Assembly: GCA_023417785.1 (NCBI GenBank)
Contig: JAEZEH010000137.1
Location: forward strand, 31,955-95,954
Direction of reading: 5' to 3'
From: Bacteroidota bacterium
GTDB lineage: Bacteria > Bacteroidota > Bacteroidia > Cytophagales > Cyclobacteriaceae
Length of the DNA: 64,000 nucleotides
Part shown: positions 7,551-16,575 of the stretch, in pieces
Layout of the letters: each line of letters opens with the position of its first letter
How positions within the stretch are numbered: position 1 is the first letter of the stretch
Position numbers and translations under genes: made by a program
The notes under the pieces: generated by a model
Told to the model about the DNA's origin: nothing
What the model saw: only the letters and a program-made list of their open reading frames with translations
Database searches by the model: none

Positions 7551-9644
7551 ATGACGGCCTTTTTTGATACGCCAATAGAATTTCTGAAAGGAGTCGGACC
7601 GCAAAGGGCGGCGGTACTTAACAAGGAGCTGAGTATCTTCACCTTTGGTGATTTGATTCAGTACTACCCCTACCGTTATGAAGATCGCACAAAGTTTCAT
7701 GTTACCAGCGACGTCGATGATTCAATGCCGTATGTGCAAATAAAGGGGGTCGTAAAAAAGAAAGAGGTTATCGGTATTGGACCCAAACGAAGGTTGGTAT
7801 GCTCGTTCGAAGATCAAAGCGGATCCATCGAACTTGTCTGGTTTCGGGGCATAAGCTGGATTGACAGTAAGATTAAAACCGGCGTAGTCTATGTGGCATT
7901 CGGAAAACCAAATCGGTTCGGAAGCAAACTGAGTCTTGCTCATCCTGAAATAGAACCTTTGACCGAAAGGCATGAACAGGGACAATTCCTCCATCCTGTT
8001 TATTCACTCACTGAAAGCATGCGTTCGAAACATTTTGAAAGCAAGGCGCTGTCAAAGCTTATGGCTCAACTACTGGAATTGGCAAGAGAGCGAATTCGCG
8101 AGACATTACCGCAGGATATTTTGTCGGTGAACAGATTCATGTCGAAATCGGATGCTATAGTTTCGATTCACTTTCCATCCTCAACAGAATTGCTGAACCA
8201 GGCACAACGACGACTGAAGTTTGAAGAATTCTTCTTCATTCAGCTACGGATGTTGAAAATGAAACTGATTCGCCAAAACAAGTTCAGGGGCAGAATCTTT
8301 TCAGATACATCATTAGTCACTGAATTCTATAACCAACATTTACCGTTCGCGCTTACCGATGCCCAGAAGAGAGTTATAAAAGAAATCTATCAGGATCTAA
8401 AATCGGGGAAGCAGATGAACCGTCTGCTTCAGGGGGATGTGGGCAGCGGGAAAACGATCGTGGCATTCATCTGCATGTTGCTTGCGCTGCAGGGTGATGC
8501 CCAAAGCGCACTCATGGCTCCTACAGAAATCCTGGCTCAACAACACTATCAAAATCTCAAGATACACGCTGATAAAATGCGGATACCTATTGCGTTGCTC
8601 ACGGGTTCCACCCGGAAAAGTGAACGCAAAATTATTCATAACGGACTTCAAAGCGGAGATCTGAAAATACTGATAGGAACGCATGCACTACTTGAGGAAG
8701 AAGTCAGGTTCAAACAACTCGGTCTGGCTGTGGTAGATGAACAGCACCGGTTTGGTGTGGCGCAGCGATCGAAGCTTTGGCAGAAAAATCACGATGTATT
8801 TCCTCACGTTCTGGTCATGACAGCTACGCCTATCCCGAGGACGCTGGCAATGACGCTGTACGGAGATCTTGATATCTCGGTGATTGATCAGCTTCCTGCA
8901 GGAAGAAAACCAATCAAAACTGTGCACAAGTATGACGCGCACAGGCTTCAGGTTAACGGATTCGTTCGGGATCAGATCGCCGCAGGAAGACAAATATACA
9001 TGGTTTACCCGCTTATTGAAGAATCTGAAAAACTGGACCTCAAACATCTCATGGATGGATATGAAAGTGTTTGCCGCGCTTTTCCTGACGTGGCGGTCAG
9101 TATCGTCCATGGGAAAATGAAGCCGGATGCAAAGGAGTATGAGATGTTGCGGTTTAAGAAAGGCGAAACTAAAATCATGGTGGCAACTACCGTGATTGAA
9201 GTAGGTGTCGATGTGCCTAATGCATCCGTTATGATAATCGAGAACGCGGAAAGATTCGGGCTATCGCAACTGCATCAGCTTCGTGGACGCGTCGGAAGGG
9301 GAGCCGATCAGTCGTACTGCATTTTAATGACAGGCCCGCGACTCGGCCAGGATTCAAAGACGCGAATCGATACGATGGTGAGAACGAACAATGGATTTGA
9401 AATATCTGAAACCGATCTTCAGTTACGTGGCCCGGGTGATCTCATGGGCACACAGCAAAGTGGAGCATTAGATCTGCTGATAGCAAATCTTGGTACCGAT
9501 AGCGAAATTCTTCAACACGCCAGAAACGAAGCACAACGTATCATCAACGATGATCCCGAGCTCGAAAAACCACAAAACCTGGCGATTAGGGTTCAAATCG
9601 ACTCCATGCGAAAAAGCGTGGTTAACTGGAGTCGCATCAGTTAA
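7551..9644 (+). CDS. recG: ATP-dependent DNA helicase RecG
   Basis: 697 residues, the usual length. RecG remodels stalled forks and branch-migrates Holliday junctions. The N-terminal wedge domain begins with FLKGVGPQRA and contains an OB fold (about 60-150). The helicase core has Walker A GDVGSGKT (about 295-302), the DEQH box (VVDEQHRFGV, about 396), motif III MTATPIPRT, and motif VI HQLRGRVGRG. The family-specific end LRGPGDLMGTQQSG is present. It stands alone, with a 55-bp gap to the next gene. Confidence 0.97.
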   Translation: MTAFFDTPIEFLKGVGPQRAAVLNKELSIFTFGDLIQYYPYRYEDRTKFHVTSDVDDSMPYVQIKGVVKKKEVIGIGPKRRLVCSFEDQSGSIELVWFRGISWIDSKIKTGVVYVAFGKPNRFGSKLSLAHPEIEPLTERHEQGQFLHPVYSLTESMRSKHFESKALSKLMAQLLELARERIRETLPQDILSVNRFMSKSDAIVSIHFPSSTELLNQAQRRLKFEEFFFIQLRMLKMKLIRQNKFRGRIFSDTSLVTEFYNQHLPFALTDAQKRVIKEIYQDLKSGKQMNRLLQGDVGSGKTIVAFICMLLALQGDAQSALMAPTEILAQQHYQNLKIHADKMRIPIALLTGSTRKSERKIIHNGLQSGDLKILIGTHALLEEEVRFKQLGLAVVDEQHRFGVAQRSKLWQKNHDVFPHVLVMTATPIPRTLAMTLYGDLDISVIDQLPAGRKPIKTVHKYDAHRLQVNGFVRDQIAAGRQIYMVYPLIEESEKLDLKHLMDGYESVCRAFPDVAVSIVHGKMKPDAKEYEMLRFKKGETKIMVATTVIEVGVDVPNASVMIIENAERFGLSQLHQLRGRVGRGADQSYCILMTGPRLGQDSKTRIDTMVRTNNGFEISETDLQLRGPGDLMGTQQSGALDLLIANLGTDSEILQHARNEAQRIINDDPELEKPQNLAIRVQIDSMRKSVVNWSRIS

Positions 9645-9699
9645 CATACATCGAAACCAATTTGAAGACGGAATTAATTATTTTTGGTCGTATTGACCT

Positions 9700-12420
9700 A
9701 TGCGCTATTTTTTACTGGTCTTTTTTCTGGCTCACTCAGCAAGTTTCGCTCAGACAGGAAACTATTTTCTTTCTCATTATTCCCCCGGACAGGACCGGCA
9801 TGACAACATTTGTTTTCAGATCGCCCAGCATCAAAACGGTGTAATATACTTTGCAACTCGGACAGGCATTTTGCAGTTTGATGGAAGAACCTGGAACGAA
9901 ATCAACACGCAGGGGGCGGTATATACCTTACATATAACAGATGAGGGTGATATATTCTGGGGTGGTGTCAATGGCATTGGCCGCATTGTTTTTAATTCGC
10001 AGGGCATCCCATCGGCTAAGGCTTTGTCGTCTACAGCGAGAAATGTCTTCCAAAGTATTCGGGTGAAGGAAGACATCCGCTTCATAAACGAGGATACGAT
10101 TTTCGTTTTAACAACAAAGGGCGACGTTTCCAGAACAATTCCTTACCACGCTAGTGACGGAGCGCTTTCCGGAATTCACGAAATCGCCGGCAATGCATAC
10201 GTTACAACCATGGACGGAAAACTCCTTCGGGTTGAAGGTGAAGTCGCTACGCCAACCGGATTGGTGTCAGGCTCCTCCGGGCTGGTCTTCTCCGCGTCGC
10301 TTAATGATCGTTCTCTCCTAGGCTTTGCGAACAGCGAAATATTTGTGCAGGACGGCGGTAAGGCACCTCGAAAACTTATTCTCGAGGATCAGGAGTACCT
10401 CAACCGAAGTGTCGTGGTCCAGGGAACCTGGGTAAGCAATGAGTTGGTTGTCCTGGGAACACTACGCGGGGGGCTTGTTTTCATCAACATCGGTAATGGA
10501 AAAACCTATGAGATCGTCAACAGTACCAAAGGACTCCCCGACAACGAGATTTTCACCTTGTTCTCAGACCGGTCACAGGCTGTGTGGGTGGCCCATGAAT
10601 TTGGTTTTACCCGTGTGGTTCCGTACCTGCCATTCCGATCGTTCCATCACTTCAGCGGACTTCAGGGGAGCCTGCTTTGTGCCACTTCTTTTAGAAATTC
10701 AATCTACGTAGGGACATCGCTCGGGCTTTTCAAACTTGAAAAAGAAGATGTTTTTGAAGAAGTTAAATATTATGTGGATGTGCCGTCAAAAGGAAAACCG
10801 AGATTGCGTGCTGGCAAGTCGACCGAAAAAGCGACGGGAGATCCAACATCAAAAGCAGAAGCGAAACGGGGAGGCTTTCTGGGATTGTTCAGGAAGAAGA
10901 AGCCCTCCAAAGATGATGAAAAGGAAGCCGCTCCTGAATCGTCATCCCGAAAAAAAGACGCTGCCGTTCCTGGGGAAAAAGTTCAGCGAACCGAAAGAAT
11001 CTACCGGACCTCTAACTGGGTGTACAGGAAAGTTAATGGAATTGAAGCAAAGGTCACGCAGCTCTCGGAGATAGATGGAAGGCTGGTAGCCGCAGGGTTG
11101 GGAGGAACATTTGAAATAAATGGGCTATCCGCCAAACTCCTTCTTGATGAGCCCTCCCGTTACCTTTACGGAACACGCGATGGCCTTCTGTTCGTCTCGA
11201 CGTATGCTGACAAAATCCGTGTGCTCAGATACGAAGAGAACCGCTGGCAGAGCCGCGAGTTTTTGGTAAATGTCAATGATCAGATCGATCATATTTTTGA
11301 ATCTGATGACGGTGACCTGTGGCTTTGTTCACTCGACAAGTTCTATCATACTACAGTACATGACGGTGAGATCTCAGACATCCGGATTATTCCTATTGAC
11401 AATCCTAACTATGATCAGCTGGTAGGCATTTCATTTCAGGGAAGTCTGGTATTCGCCAATTCCTCAGGGTTGTTCCGTTATGATGGAAACGAAAACACCT
11501 TTCACAAAATTGATACCCTTTCTCGAAATGAACTGACCAATTATTTTGCCAATGGCCGTAGTTTGTTGTATCGTGATGTACACGGTTGGAAATCCCTCAG
11601 TGAAGGATTCGATAACCGAAACCCGGGTCTGTTGAATCTATTCAGGAACATCCGGTTCTTGCATCCGGATAAAGCGTCTGGTGATCTCTGGATCATCACC
11701 GGAAACAACGAGTTGTTTAAGTTTTACAAGGATCAAATCACACCTTATTCGGCGGGATTCCCGCTGATCTTAAAACAGGTGCGGAACGGCGAATTAAAAC
11801 AAGGCGGGAAGAGGCTTGACGTGCTCTCCGAACATACAAGCAACGGGGTGTCAATCGAGGTTGTTCAACCGGATTATCTTGGATCCATGGCCGTAGAATA
11901 CCGATACCGGTTGAAGGGTCTCGACCCGAACTGGTCAGAATGGAGCCAGTCGAATAGTATTATCGAAATCCCGTATCTGCCTTCAGGCGATTATGTGCTA
12001 CAGGTTCAATCGATGAATGCATTTGGTGAAGGTAGTTCGATGGAAGAGCTTGTTCTCAACATTATTCCGCCCTATTGGAAAAGGCCGTGGTTTTATGCTT
12101 TCGAGGTAATGCTGTTTTCGTTTTTGGTCGTGTTATCCTTCCGTCTTAGCGTGCGGTATCGGATCATCAGTCGCCTACTGATGCTGGTCACCATTGTTAT
12201 ACTTATCCAATTAGTGGAGACTTTGATCGGTGACACCCTTGAAACCAATACGAGTCCTGTTATCGACTTTATTGTTCAGGTTGCGATTGCGATGCTGATT
12301 CTACCGGTTGAAGGATTTTTGCGTGATCGGATGCTGCGGTCACTCGAAGTAAGTGATCGTTTTTCACGGTTTATCCTGCCTAAAGTCAAGGAGCTGGATG
12401 AGAACGCAGTCGACCATTAG
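9700..12420 (+). CDS. Propeller/triple-tyrosine membrane sensor without a kinase domain
   Basis: 906 residues. A signal peptide precedes a long region of two-component-regulator propeller-like repeats (for example RTGILQFDGRTW, DGDLWLCSLDKFY), then a triple-tyrosine (Y_Y_Y) domain at about 690-785 (YRYRLKGLDPNWSEW). Three or so membrane helices follow (about 790-885), with a short tail ending at residue 906. A hydrophilic Lys/Glu/Ser-rich insertion (about 360-440) interrupts the propeller. In the hybrid and classical sensors of this class a histidine kinase follows the membrane helix. Here there is none, and the next 200 bp hold only a decayed kinase end. The ligand is unknown, perhaps a carbohydrate or other extracellular signal. 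Confidence 0.82.
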   Translation: MRYFLLVFFLAHSASFAQTGNYFLSHYSPGQDRHDNICFQIAQHQNGVIYFATRTGILQFDGRTWNEINTQGAVYTLHITDEGDIFWGGVNGIGRIVFNSQGIPSAKALSSTARNVFQSIRVKEDIRFINEDTIFVLTTKGDVSRTIPYHASDGALSGIHEIAGNAYVTTMDGKLLRVEGEVATPTGLVSGSSGLVFSASLNDRSLLGFANSEIFVQDGGKAPRKLILEDQEYLNRSVVVQGTWVSNELVVLGTLRGGLVFINIGNGKTYEIVNSTKGLPDNEIFTLFSDRSQAVWVAHEFGFTRVVPYLPFRSFHHFSGLQGSLLCATSFRNSIYVGTSLGLFKLEKEDVFEEVKYYVDVPSKGKPRLRAGKSTEKATGDPTSKAEAKRGGFLGLFRKKKPSKDDEKEAAPESSSRKKDAAVPGEKVQRTERIYRTSNWVYRKVNGIEAKVTQLSEIDGRLVAAGLGGTFEINGLSAKLLLDEPSRYLYGTRDGLLFVSTYADKIRVLRYEENRWQSREFLVNVNDQIDHIFESDDGDLWLCSLDKFYHTTVHDGEISDIRIIPIDNPNYDQLVGISFQGSLVFANSSGLFRYDGNENTFHKIDTLSRNELTNYFANGRSLLYRDVHGWKSLSEGFDNRNPGLLNLFRNIRFLHPDKASGDLWIITGNNELFKFYKDQITPYSAGFPLILKQVRNGELKQGGKRLDVLSEHTSNGVSIEVVQPDYLGSMAVEYRYRLKGLDPNWSEWSQSNSIIEIPYLPSGDYVLQVQSMNAFGEGSSMEELVLNIIPPYWKRPWFYAFEVMLFSFLVVLSFRLSVRYRIISRLLMLVTIVILIQLVETLIGDTLETNTSPVIDFIVQVAIAMLILPVEGFLRDRMLRSLEVSDRFSRFILPKVKELDENAVDH

Positions 12421-12452
12421 ATGTTCAGGAACCGCGTGTGACGGCATCGTAA

Positions 12453-12637
12453 TTCGACGCGGAAAGGAAGGCGACACATAGAAAGATTTCGTATTTTATA
12501 AACAGTGACGGAACAATTCCGCGGAATGCACGTCGTGAGGACAGGCGGCTAAAAAACCCGGCAGAAGCGATTACTTTGTCAAACGAATATGGAGAAGGAA
12601 CGCAGATAAAAATTATCTTGCCAGAAATTCAGGCGCA
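12453..12637 (+). pseudogene. Remnant of a histidine kinase ATPase domain
   Basis: The frame open from 12453 has no start codon that fits and reads into the DinB gene out of frame. Its translation contains INSDGTIPRNARRE, then RRLKNPAEA, then LSNEYGEGTQIKIILP. These line up by eye with the G1 box (D-x-G-x-GIP), the G2 box (EGRGLKN) and the terminal GxGTxxxxxLP strand of NarX/DesK-type histidine kinases, but with key glycines replaced. The upstream part of the kinase is absent. I read it as the decayed C-terminus of a deleted kinase gene. The inference rests on motif resemblance only. Confidence 0.45.
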
Positions 12638-13159
12638 ATGGAACAAGTATTTTCTACAGAGCAGGTTCCCTCGTTCTATCAGGGGTATGTGGCCCGGGTC
12701 AACCACTATGAGCTGATCCAGGCTCTCGAGGTTTCGTCCGAAGAAACAGCGCGTCTTCTTAGTCAGATTCCCGAATCACTTGGAACCTATTCCTACGCTT
12801 CCGGCAAATGGACGATCAAGGAACTATTGCAGCATATGATGGACGCGGAGCGGGTATTTGCGTTTCGCGCGCTGACCTTTGCCAGGAATGATAAAACACA
12901 TCTTCCGCCATTTGATGAGAATGCCTATGTTCCTGAATCCAATGCGCAGGCCCTCACCATCACGGAGCTCGCCGGGTCCATGGAACGCCTAAGGGAATCT
13001 ACGCTGGATTTATTTCGAAGCTTCACCCCGGAAATGCTTAAACGCAGAGGCGTAGCAAACAAGAACGAAATCAGTGTCGAGGGCATTGGATACATCATTG
13101 CCGGTCACGAATTACACCACACTACCATACTGGTAGAACGTTACCTTAATAAGTGGTGA
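12638..13159 (+). CDS. DinB-family putative metalloenzyme
   Basis: 173-residue four-helix DinB/DfsB-like protein. The expected metal-binding histidines appear in LLQHMMDAERVF and in GHELHHTTILVERYL near the C-terminus. The fold is shared with bacillithiol transferases and mycothiol-dependent enzymes. A thiol-transferase role is possible in a Bacteroidota cell that makes bacillithiol, but this is inference. The C-terminus overlaps the start of the following carboxypeptidase gene by seven bases. Confidence 0.82.
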   Translation: MEQVFSTEQVPSFYQGYVARVNHYELIQALEVSSEETARLLSQIPESLGTYSYASGKWTIKELLQHMMDAERVFAFRALTFARNDKTHLPPFDENAYVPESNAQALTITELAGSMERLRESTLDLFRSFTPEMLKRRGVANKNEISVEGIGYIIAGHELHHTTILVERYLNKW

Positions 13160-14448
13160 GGCATACATTGCAGATTCTGTGTTTCGGCCTGCTTATATTG
13201 ACAGGATGCTCGCCGCTGTCTACCAGGAAGCTCAATCAAACATTCCGCGAAACAGAGGGAAGATTCAATAATCATACAGGATTTATAGTTTATGATCCTG
13301 GTAAGGGGAAAGTAGTTTACGAATACCAATCGGATCGGTATTTTACTCCTGCCTCCAACACCAAAATCCTCACCTTGTATACAGCGTTGACGTTACTGGG
13401 GGATTCGCTCCCGGGTATTGAGTACGTTGAAAAACAGGATTCGCTTATCTTCTGGGGAACCGGTGACCCATCGTTCCTCAATAACGTTACGTATTCAGAT
13501 TCCCGCGTTTTCGATTTTCTTTCCGGCGCAAGGACGCCTTTGTATTATTCCTCTGACAATTTTCACACCCAAAGTCTGGGGCCGGGCTGGGCATGGGACG
13601 ACTACAATGACAATTACTCACAGGAACGTTCATCTTTGCCTGTTTACGGAAACAGCTTTTCATGTTACCCGCTTCCGGATCAGTTCGTGGTCGTGCCAAC
13701 CTTTTTTAAGCAATTTTATTCGCAGGGGCCGTCGCGTGAACGGGTTCAGATAGTGCGTGAAATAGCATCAAACCGCTTCGTTCACTTCCCGGGAACCCGA
13801 ACCTCGTTTCGTGAATTTTTGATTCCATTCAGAACAGAACCAGCCCTGGTAGCGAATTTGCTTAGTGATACCCTGCATCGAAAAGTGACGCTGATTAACA
13901 GGAAGCCGGATCCTTTTGCGCGTACGCTTTTTAGTGTTCCGGCGGACAGCGTTTACAAAGTGATGATGCAGGACAGCGATAACCATATCGCAGAACAACT
14001 ATTGCTAATGTGCGCAGGCGTGTTATCAGATTCGTTGAAACCCGAAATAGCGATCCGATATATGACGGAAAATTATTTTAAGTCATTCACCGATCCGCCA
14101 GTCTGGCGCGATGGCTCGGGTCTTTCGCGATATAATCTGTTCACGCCGCGTTTCATCGTGAACGTTTGGCAAAAGATTTATGAAAAGGTGCCGCAGGAGC
14201 GATTGTTTCCCCTGCTGGCCACTGGCGGGAAGGCAGGAACAATCAAGAACTGGTATAAGGCCGAAACGCCGTTTATCTTTGGCAAGACAGGAACGCTTAG
14301 CAACAACCACAGCCTGAGTGGCTACTTGATTACACGAAGTGGTAAAATGCTGATTTTCTCTTTCATGAGCGGTAATTACACGGTATCCACAAATGACATT
14401 CGGACAAACATGCAGCGTGTTTTATTTGATTTTTATGAAAACTACTAA
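13153..14448 (+). CDS. dacB: D-alanyl-D-alanine carboxypeptidase, PBP4/S13 family, lipoprotein
   Basis: 431 residues. A lipobox LLILTGC near residue 19 predicts a lipid-anchored periplasmic enzyme, unlike the soluble E. coli PBP4. The three penicillin-binding motifs are present: SxxK as SNTK (Ser68, Lys71), SxN as SDN (about 275-277), and KTG (about 378-380, FGKTGTLSNN). It should trim or cleave peptidoglycan peptides. The start is GTG at 13153 or 13156, both overlapping the DinB stop. The downstream secreted GH3 gene overlaps its 3' end by 14 bp, suggesting joint action on cell-wall material. Confidence 0.88.
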   Translation: MVRHTLQILCFGLLILTGCSPLSTRKLNQTFRETEGRFNNHTGFIVYDPGKGKVVYEYQSDRYFTPASNTKILTLYTALTLLGDSLPGIEYVEKQDSLIFWGTGDPSFLNNVTYSDSRVFDFLSGARTPLYYSSDNFHTQSLGPGWAWDDYNDNYSQERSSLPVYGNSFSCYPLPDQFVVVPTFFKQFYSQGPSRERVQIVREIASNRFVHFPGTRTSFREFLIPFRTEPALVANLLSDTLHRKVTLINRKPDPFARTLFSVPADSVYKVMMQDSDNHIAEQLLLMCAGVLSDSLKPEIAIRYMTENYFKSFTDPPVWRDGSGLSRYNLFTPRFIVNVWQKIYEKVPQERLFPLLATGGKAGTIKNWYKAETPFIFGKTGTLSNNHSLSGYLITRSGKMLIFSFMSGNYTVSTNDIRTNMQRVLFDFYENY

Positions 14449-15745
14449 CGTGAAGAAACAAGAACAATTAAGGAACATTCTGATTTTTTCAATGGCCATC
14501 ATGGCTACCTTGGCATCGCATGTTACAATGGGTCAACAGCGCGACAGTCTCGACATAAAAATCGGGCAGATGATTCTTATCGGTTTTCCAAAGGCAGCCG
14601 TCGATCAGCAGGTATTGCGTGAAGTACGTGAAGGGAAAGTTGGAAGCATCATAATTTTCGAGAAGAACATTCCTGCAAAGAATTCCTTCGCAGAACTCAA
14701 GAAGATCGTTTGGACATACCAACAGGCCGCGCCCATTCCATTATTGGTGAGCATTGACCAGGAGGGGGGAAGAGTAAACCGGCTGAAAGACAAATATGGA
14801 TTTCCAAGGTCAATTACCGCAGAAGCGATGGGCAAGGCCAATTCACTGGATTCCGTACGGTTTTATGCGGAAGCCACAGCGTCGACACTCGCAGGCCTCG
14901 GCATTAATGTAAACTTTGCACCGGTGGTAGACCTCGCGGCCAACCCATCTAACCCTGTCATCGTTCGGACTGGTCGGGCATTTTCAAACAACCAGGATTC
15001 CGTAGCGATACTGGCGAAGGAATTCATAATCCAGCATCGGAAGTATGGCGTTCTCACCGCGTTGAAACATTTCCCGGGCCACGGAAGCTCCATCGCTGAT
15101 ACGCACCTTGGCATGGCGGATGTAACTCAAACATGGAATGAACGCGAACTTCATCCCTACGAAAAATTGATATCGGAAGGATACGCGGATGCGGTTATGT
15201 CGGCACATATTGTTAATCGTAACCTCGATAAGGCGGGAAGACCCGGAACGTTGTCATCGGATATCCTCAATGGAATTCTTCGCGAACGCCTCAACTTTCA
15301 TGGACTTGTCTTCAGTGATGATATGCAGATGCATGCCATTACCAAACACTATGGTCTCGAGGAAGCCATCAAACTTGCCATCAATGCAGGGATCGATATA
15401 ATGACATTCTCCAACAATATCTCGGGAAGTGAAGAACGGACCGTAGACAAGGTTCACGGGATCATTAAAAAACTTGTGGCCTCAGGTGCTGTTCCGAAGG
15501 AACGTATAGACGAAAGCTTCGGGCGCATCATGCGTGTGAAGAATCAGTTAACCGCAGAGGAATCCAATGATGATTTGCAACGTGATCTCGACCGTTTACA
15601 GCAGCGTACGCGAACTCTTGAAGATGAGATTGCCGGATTAAGACAGGAGCTCAAGGTACTCGCTGAAAAGGAGGCAGTAGCTGAACAATCCGAAGGACCC
15701 ACAGAGAAAAAGAAGAAAAGCCGCAAGAAAAAGAAAAACCGCTGA
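14435..15745 (+). CDS. Secreted glycoside hydrolase family 3 (NagZ-like) with coiled-coil tail
   Basis: The ATG at 14435 is preferred over an upstream one because it gives a signal peptide ending near HVTMGQQ. The GH3 domain (about 30-370) has the NagZ-type loop KHFPGHG (Lys211-His212) and the FSDDMQM segment (Asp295/296) holding the expected nucleophile, so beta-N-acetylglucosaminidase activity on peptidoglycan fragments is likely. After the domain comes a coiled coil (about 375-415) and a C-terminal run of lysines, which is unusual for NagZ. Its overlap with the PBP4 gene supports a cell-wall turnover unit in the periplasm. Confidence 0.85.
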   Translation: MKTTNVKKQEQLRNILIFSMAIMATLASHVTMGQQRDSLDIKIGQMILIGFPKAAVDQQVLREVREGKVGSIIIFEKNIPAKNSFAELKKIVWTYQQAAPIPLLVSIDQEGGRVNRLKDKYGFPRSITAEAMGKANSLDSVRFYAEATASTLAGLGINVNFAPVVDLAANPSNPVIVRTGRAFSNNQDSVAILAKEFIIQHRKYGVLTALKHFPGHGSSIADTHLGMADVTQTWNERELHPYEKLISEGYADAVMSAHIVNRNLDKAGRPGTLSSDILNGILRERLNFHGLVFSDDMQMHAITKHYGLEEAIKLAINAGIDIMTFSNNISGSEERTVDKVHGIIKKLVASGAVPKERIDESFGRIMRVKNQLTAEESNDDLQRDLDRLQQRTRTLEDEIAGLRQELKVLAEKEAVAEQSEGPTEKKKKSRKKKKNR

Positions 15746-15764
15746 TCCAAAAGGAATCAAGTGC

Positions 15765-16568
15765 ATGGAACCTTTCAAGATCACATACGAGCGCACGAAT
15801 CAGGTGCCGATCATCATTAGTGTACCCCACTGTGGAACAGACTTTCCTGACGACATTCGGGGTGAGTACCGGGAAAACCTGATCGATCGCCCGGATGATA
15901 CGGACTGGTACGTAGATCAATTATATGACTTCGCACCTGACATGGGGATGAGGATGATCTCTGCCACCTTAAGCCGGTGGGTGATTGATCTGAATCGCTA
16001 TCCGGAAAGTAAACCACTTTACACCGACGGAAGATTAATAACCGGTCTTTGTCCGGTGACCTCGTTCAAAGGGGAACATCTTTACATAGATGAACGCGAA
16101 TCGGTTCATCCCGACGAAGTCCAGCGGCGGGTGGAGGCGTTTTACAATCCCTATCATACGGCTCTTCAAACATTGTTAGACGAATGTCTCAAAAAATTCG
16201 GCAAGGTTCTGCTGTGGGATTGTCACAGTATCCGCCGCCGGGTTCCGTCGATTCATCCAGAGCCGTTTCCTGATCTTATTCTTGGAGATAATAACGGATC
16301 TTCAGCCGGAGAATTTCTCACAGAGATAGTATCTAAAAACCTTGTCAAATCAGGTTATTCTTTCGAAAACAATTTCCTGTTTAAAGGCGGATACATCACC
16401 CGGAAGTATGGAGTTCCGGCCGAGCATCGGCACGCGCTGCAACTTGAGATGGTGAAGGCAAATTATATGGATGATACCGAGACCGCGTACGATAAAGTAC
16501 GTGCGGAAAAAATCCGTGAGCATTTAAAGCATGGTTTTGAAAAGCTTATAACGGTTATCTCACTGTAA
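15765..16568 (+). CDS. hutG: N-formylglutamate amidohydrolase (HutG)
   Basis: 267 residues. It hydrolyses N-formyl-L-glutamate to glutamate and formate, the last step of the five-step histidine degradation route. Family-typical segments are VPHCGTDFP near the N-terminus, RPDDTDWYVDQLYDF, and RWVIDLNRYPES. It lies 7 bp upstream of hutF, whose product makes its substrate. The gene order product-then-precursor within one operon makes the assignment stronger. The earlier pathway genes (hutH, hutU, hutI) are not in this window. Confidence 0.88.
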   Translation: MEPFKITYERTNQVPIIISVPHCGTDFPDDIRGEYRENLIDRPDDTDWYVDQLYDFAPDMGMRMISATLSRWVIDLNRYPESKPLYTDGRLITGLCPVTSFKGEHLYIDERESVHPDEVQRRVEAFYNPYHTALQTLLDECLKKFGKVLLWDCHSIRRRVPSIHPEPFPDLILGDNNGSSAGEFLTEIVSKNLVKSGYSFENNFLFKGGYITRKYGVPAEHRHALQLEMVKANYMDDTETAYDKVRAEKIREHLKHGFEKLITVISL

Positions 16569-16575
16569 GAAAAAT

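Noticed and set aside
10777..11010. Lys-rich segment of the propeller sensor as a foreign insertion or repeat element
   Set aside because: The frame is continuous, there are no flanking direct repeats visible, and low-complexity linkers are common; treated as a linker.
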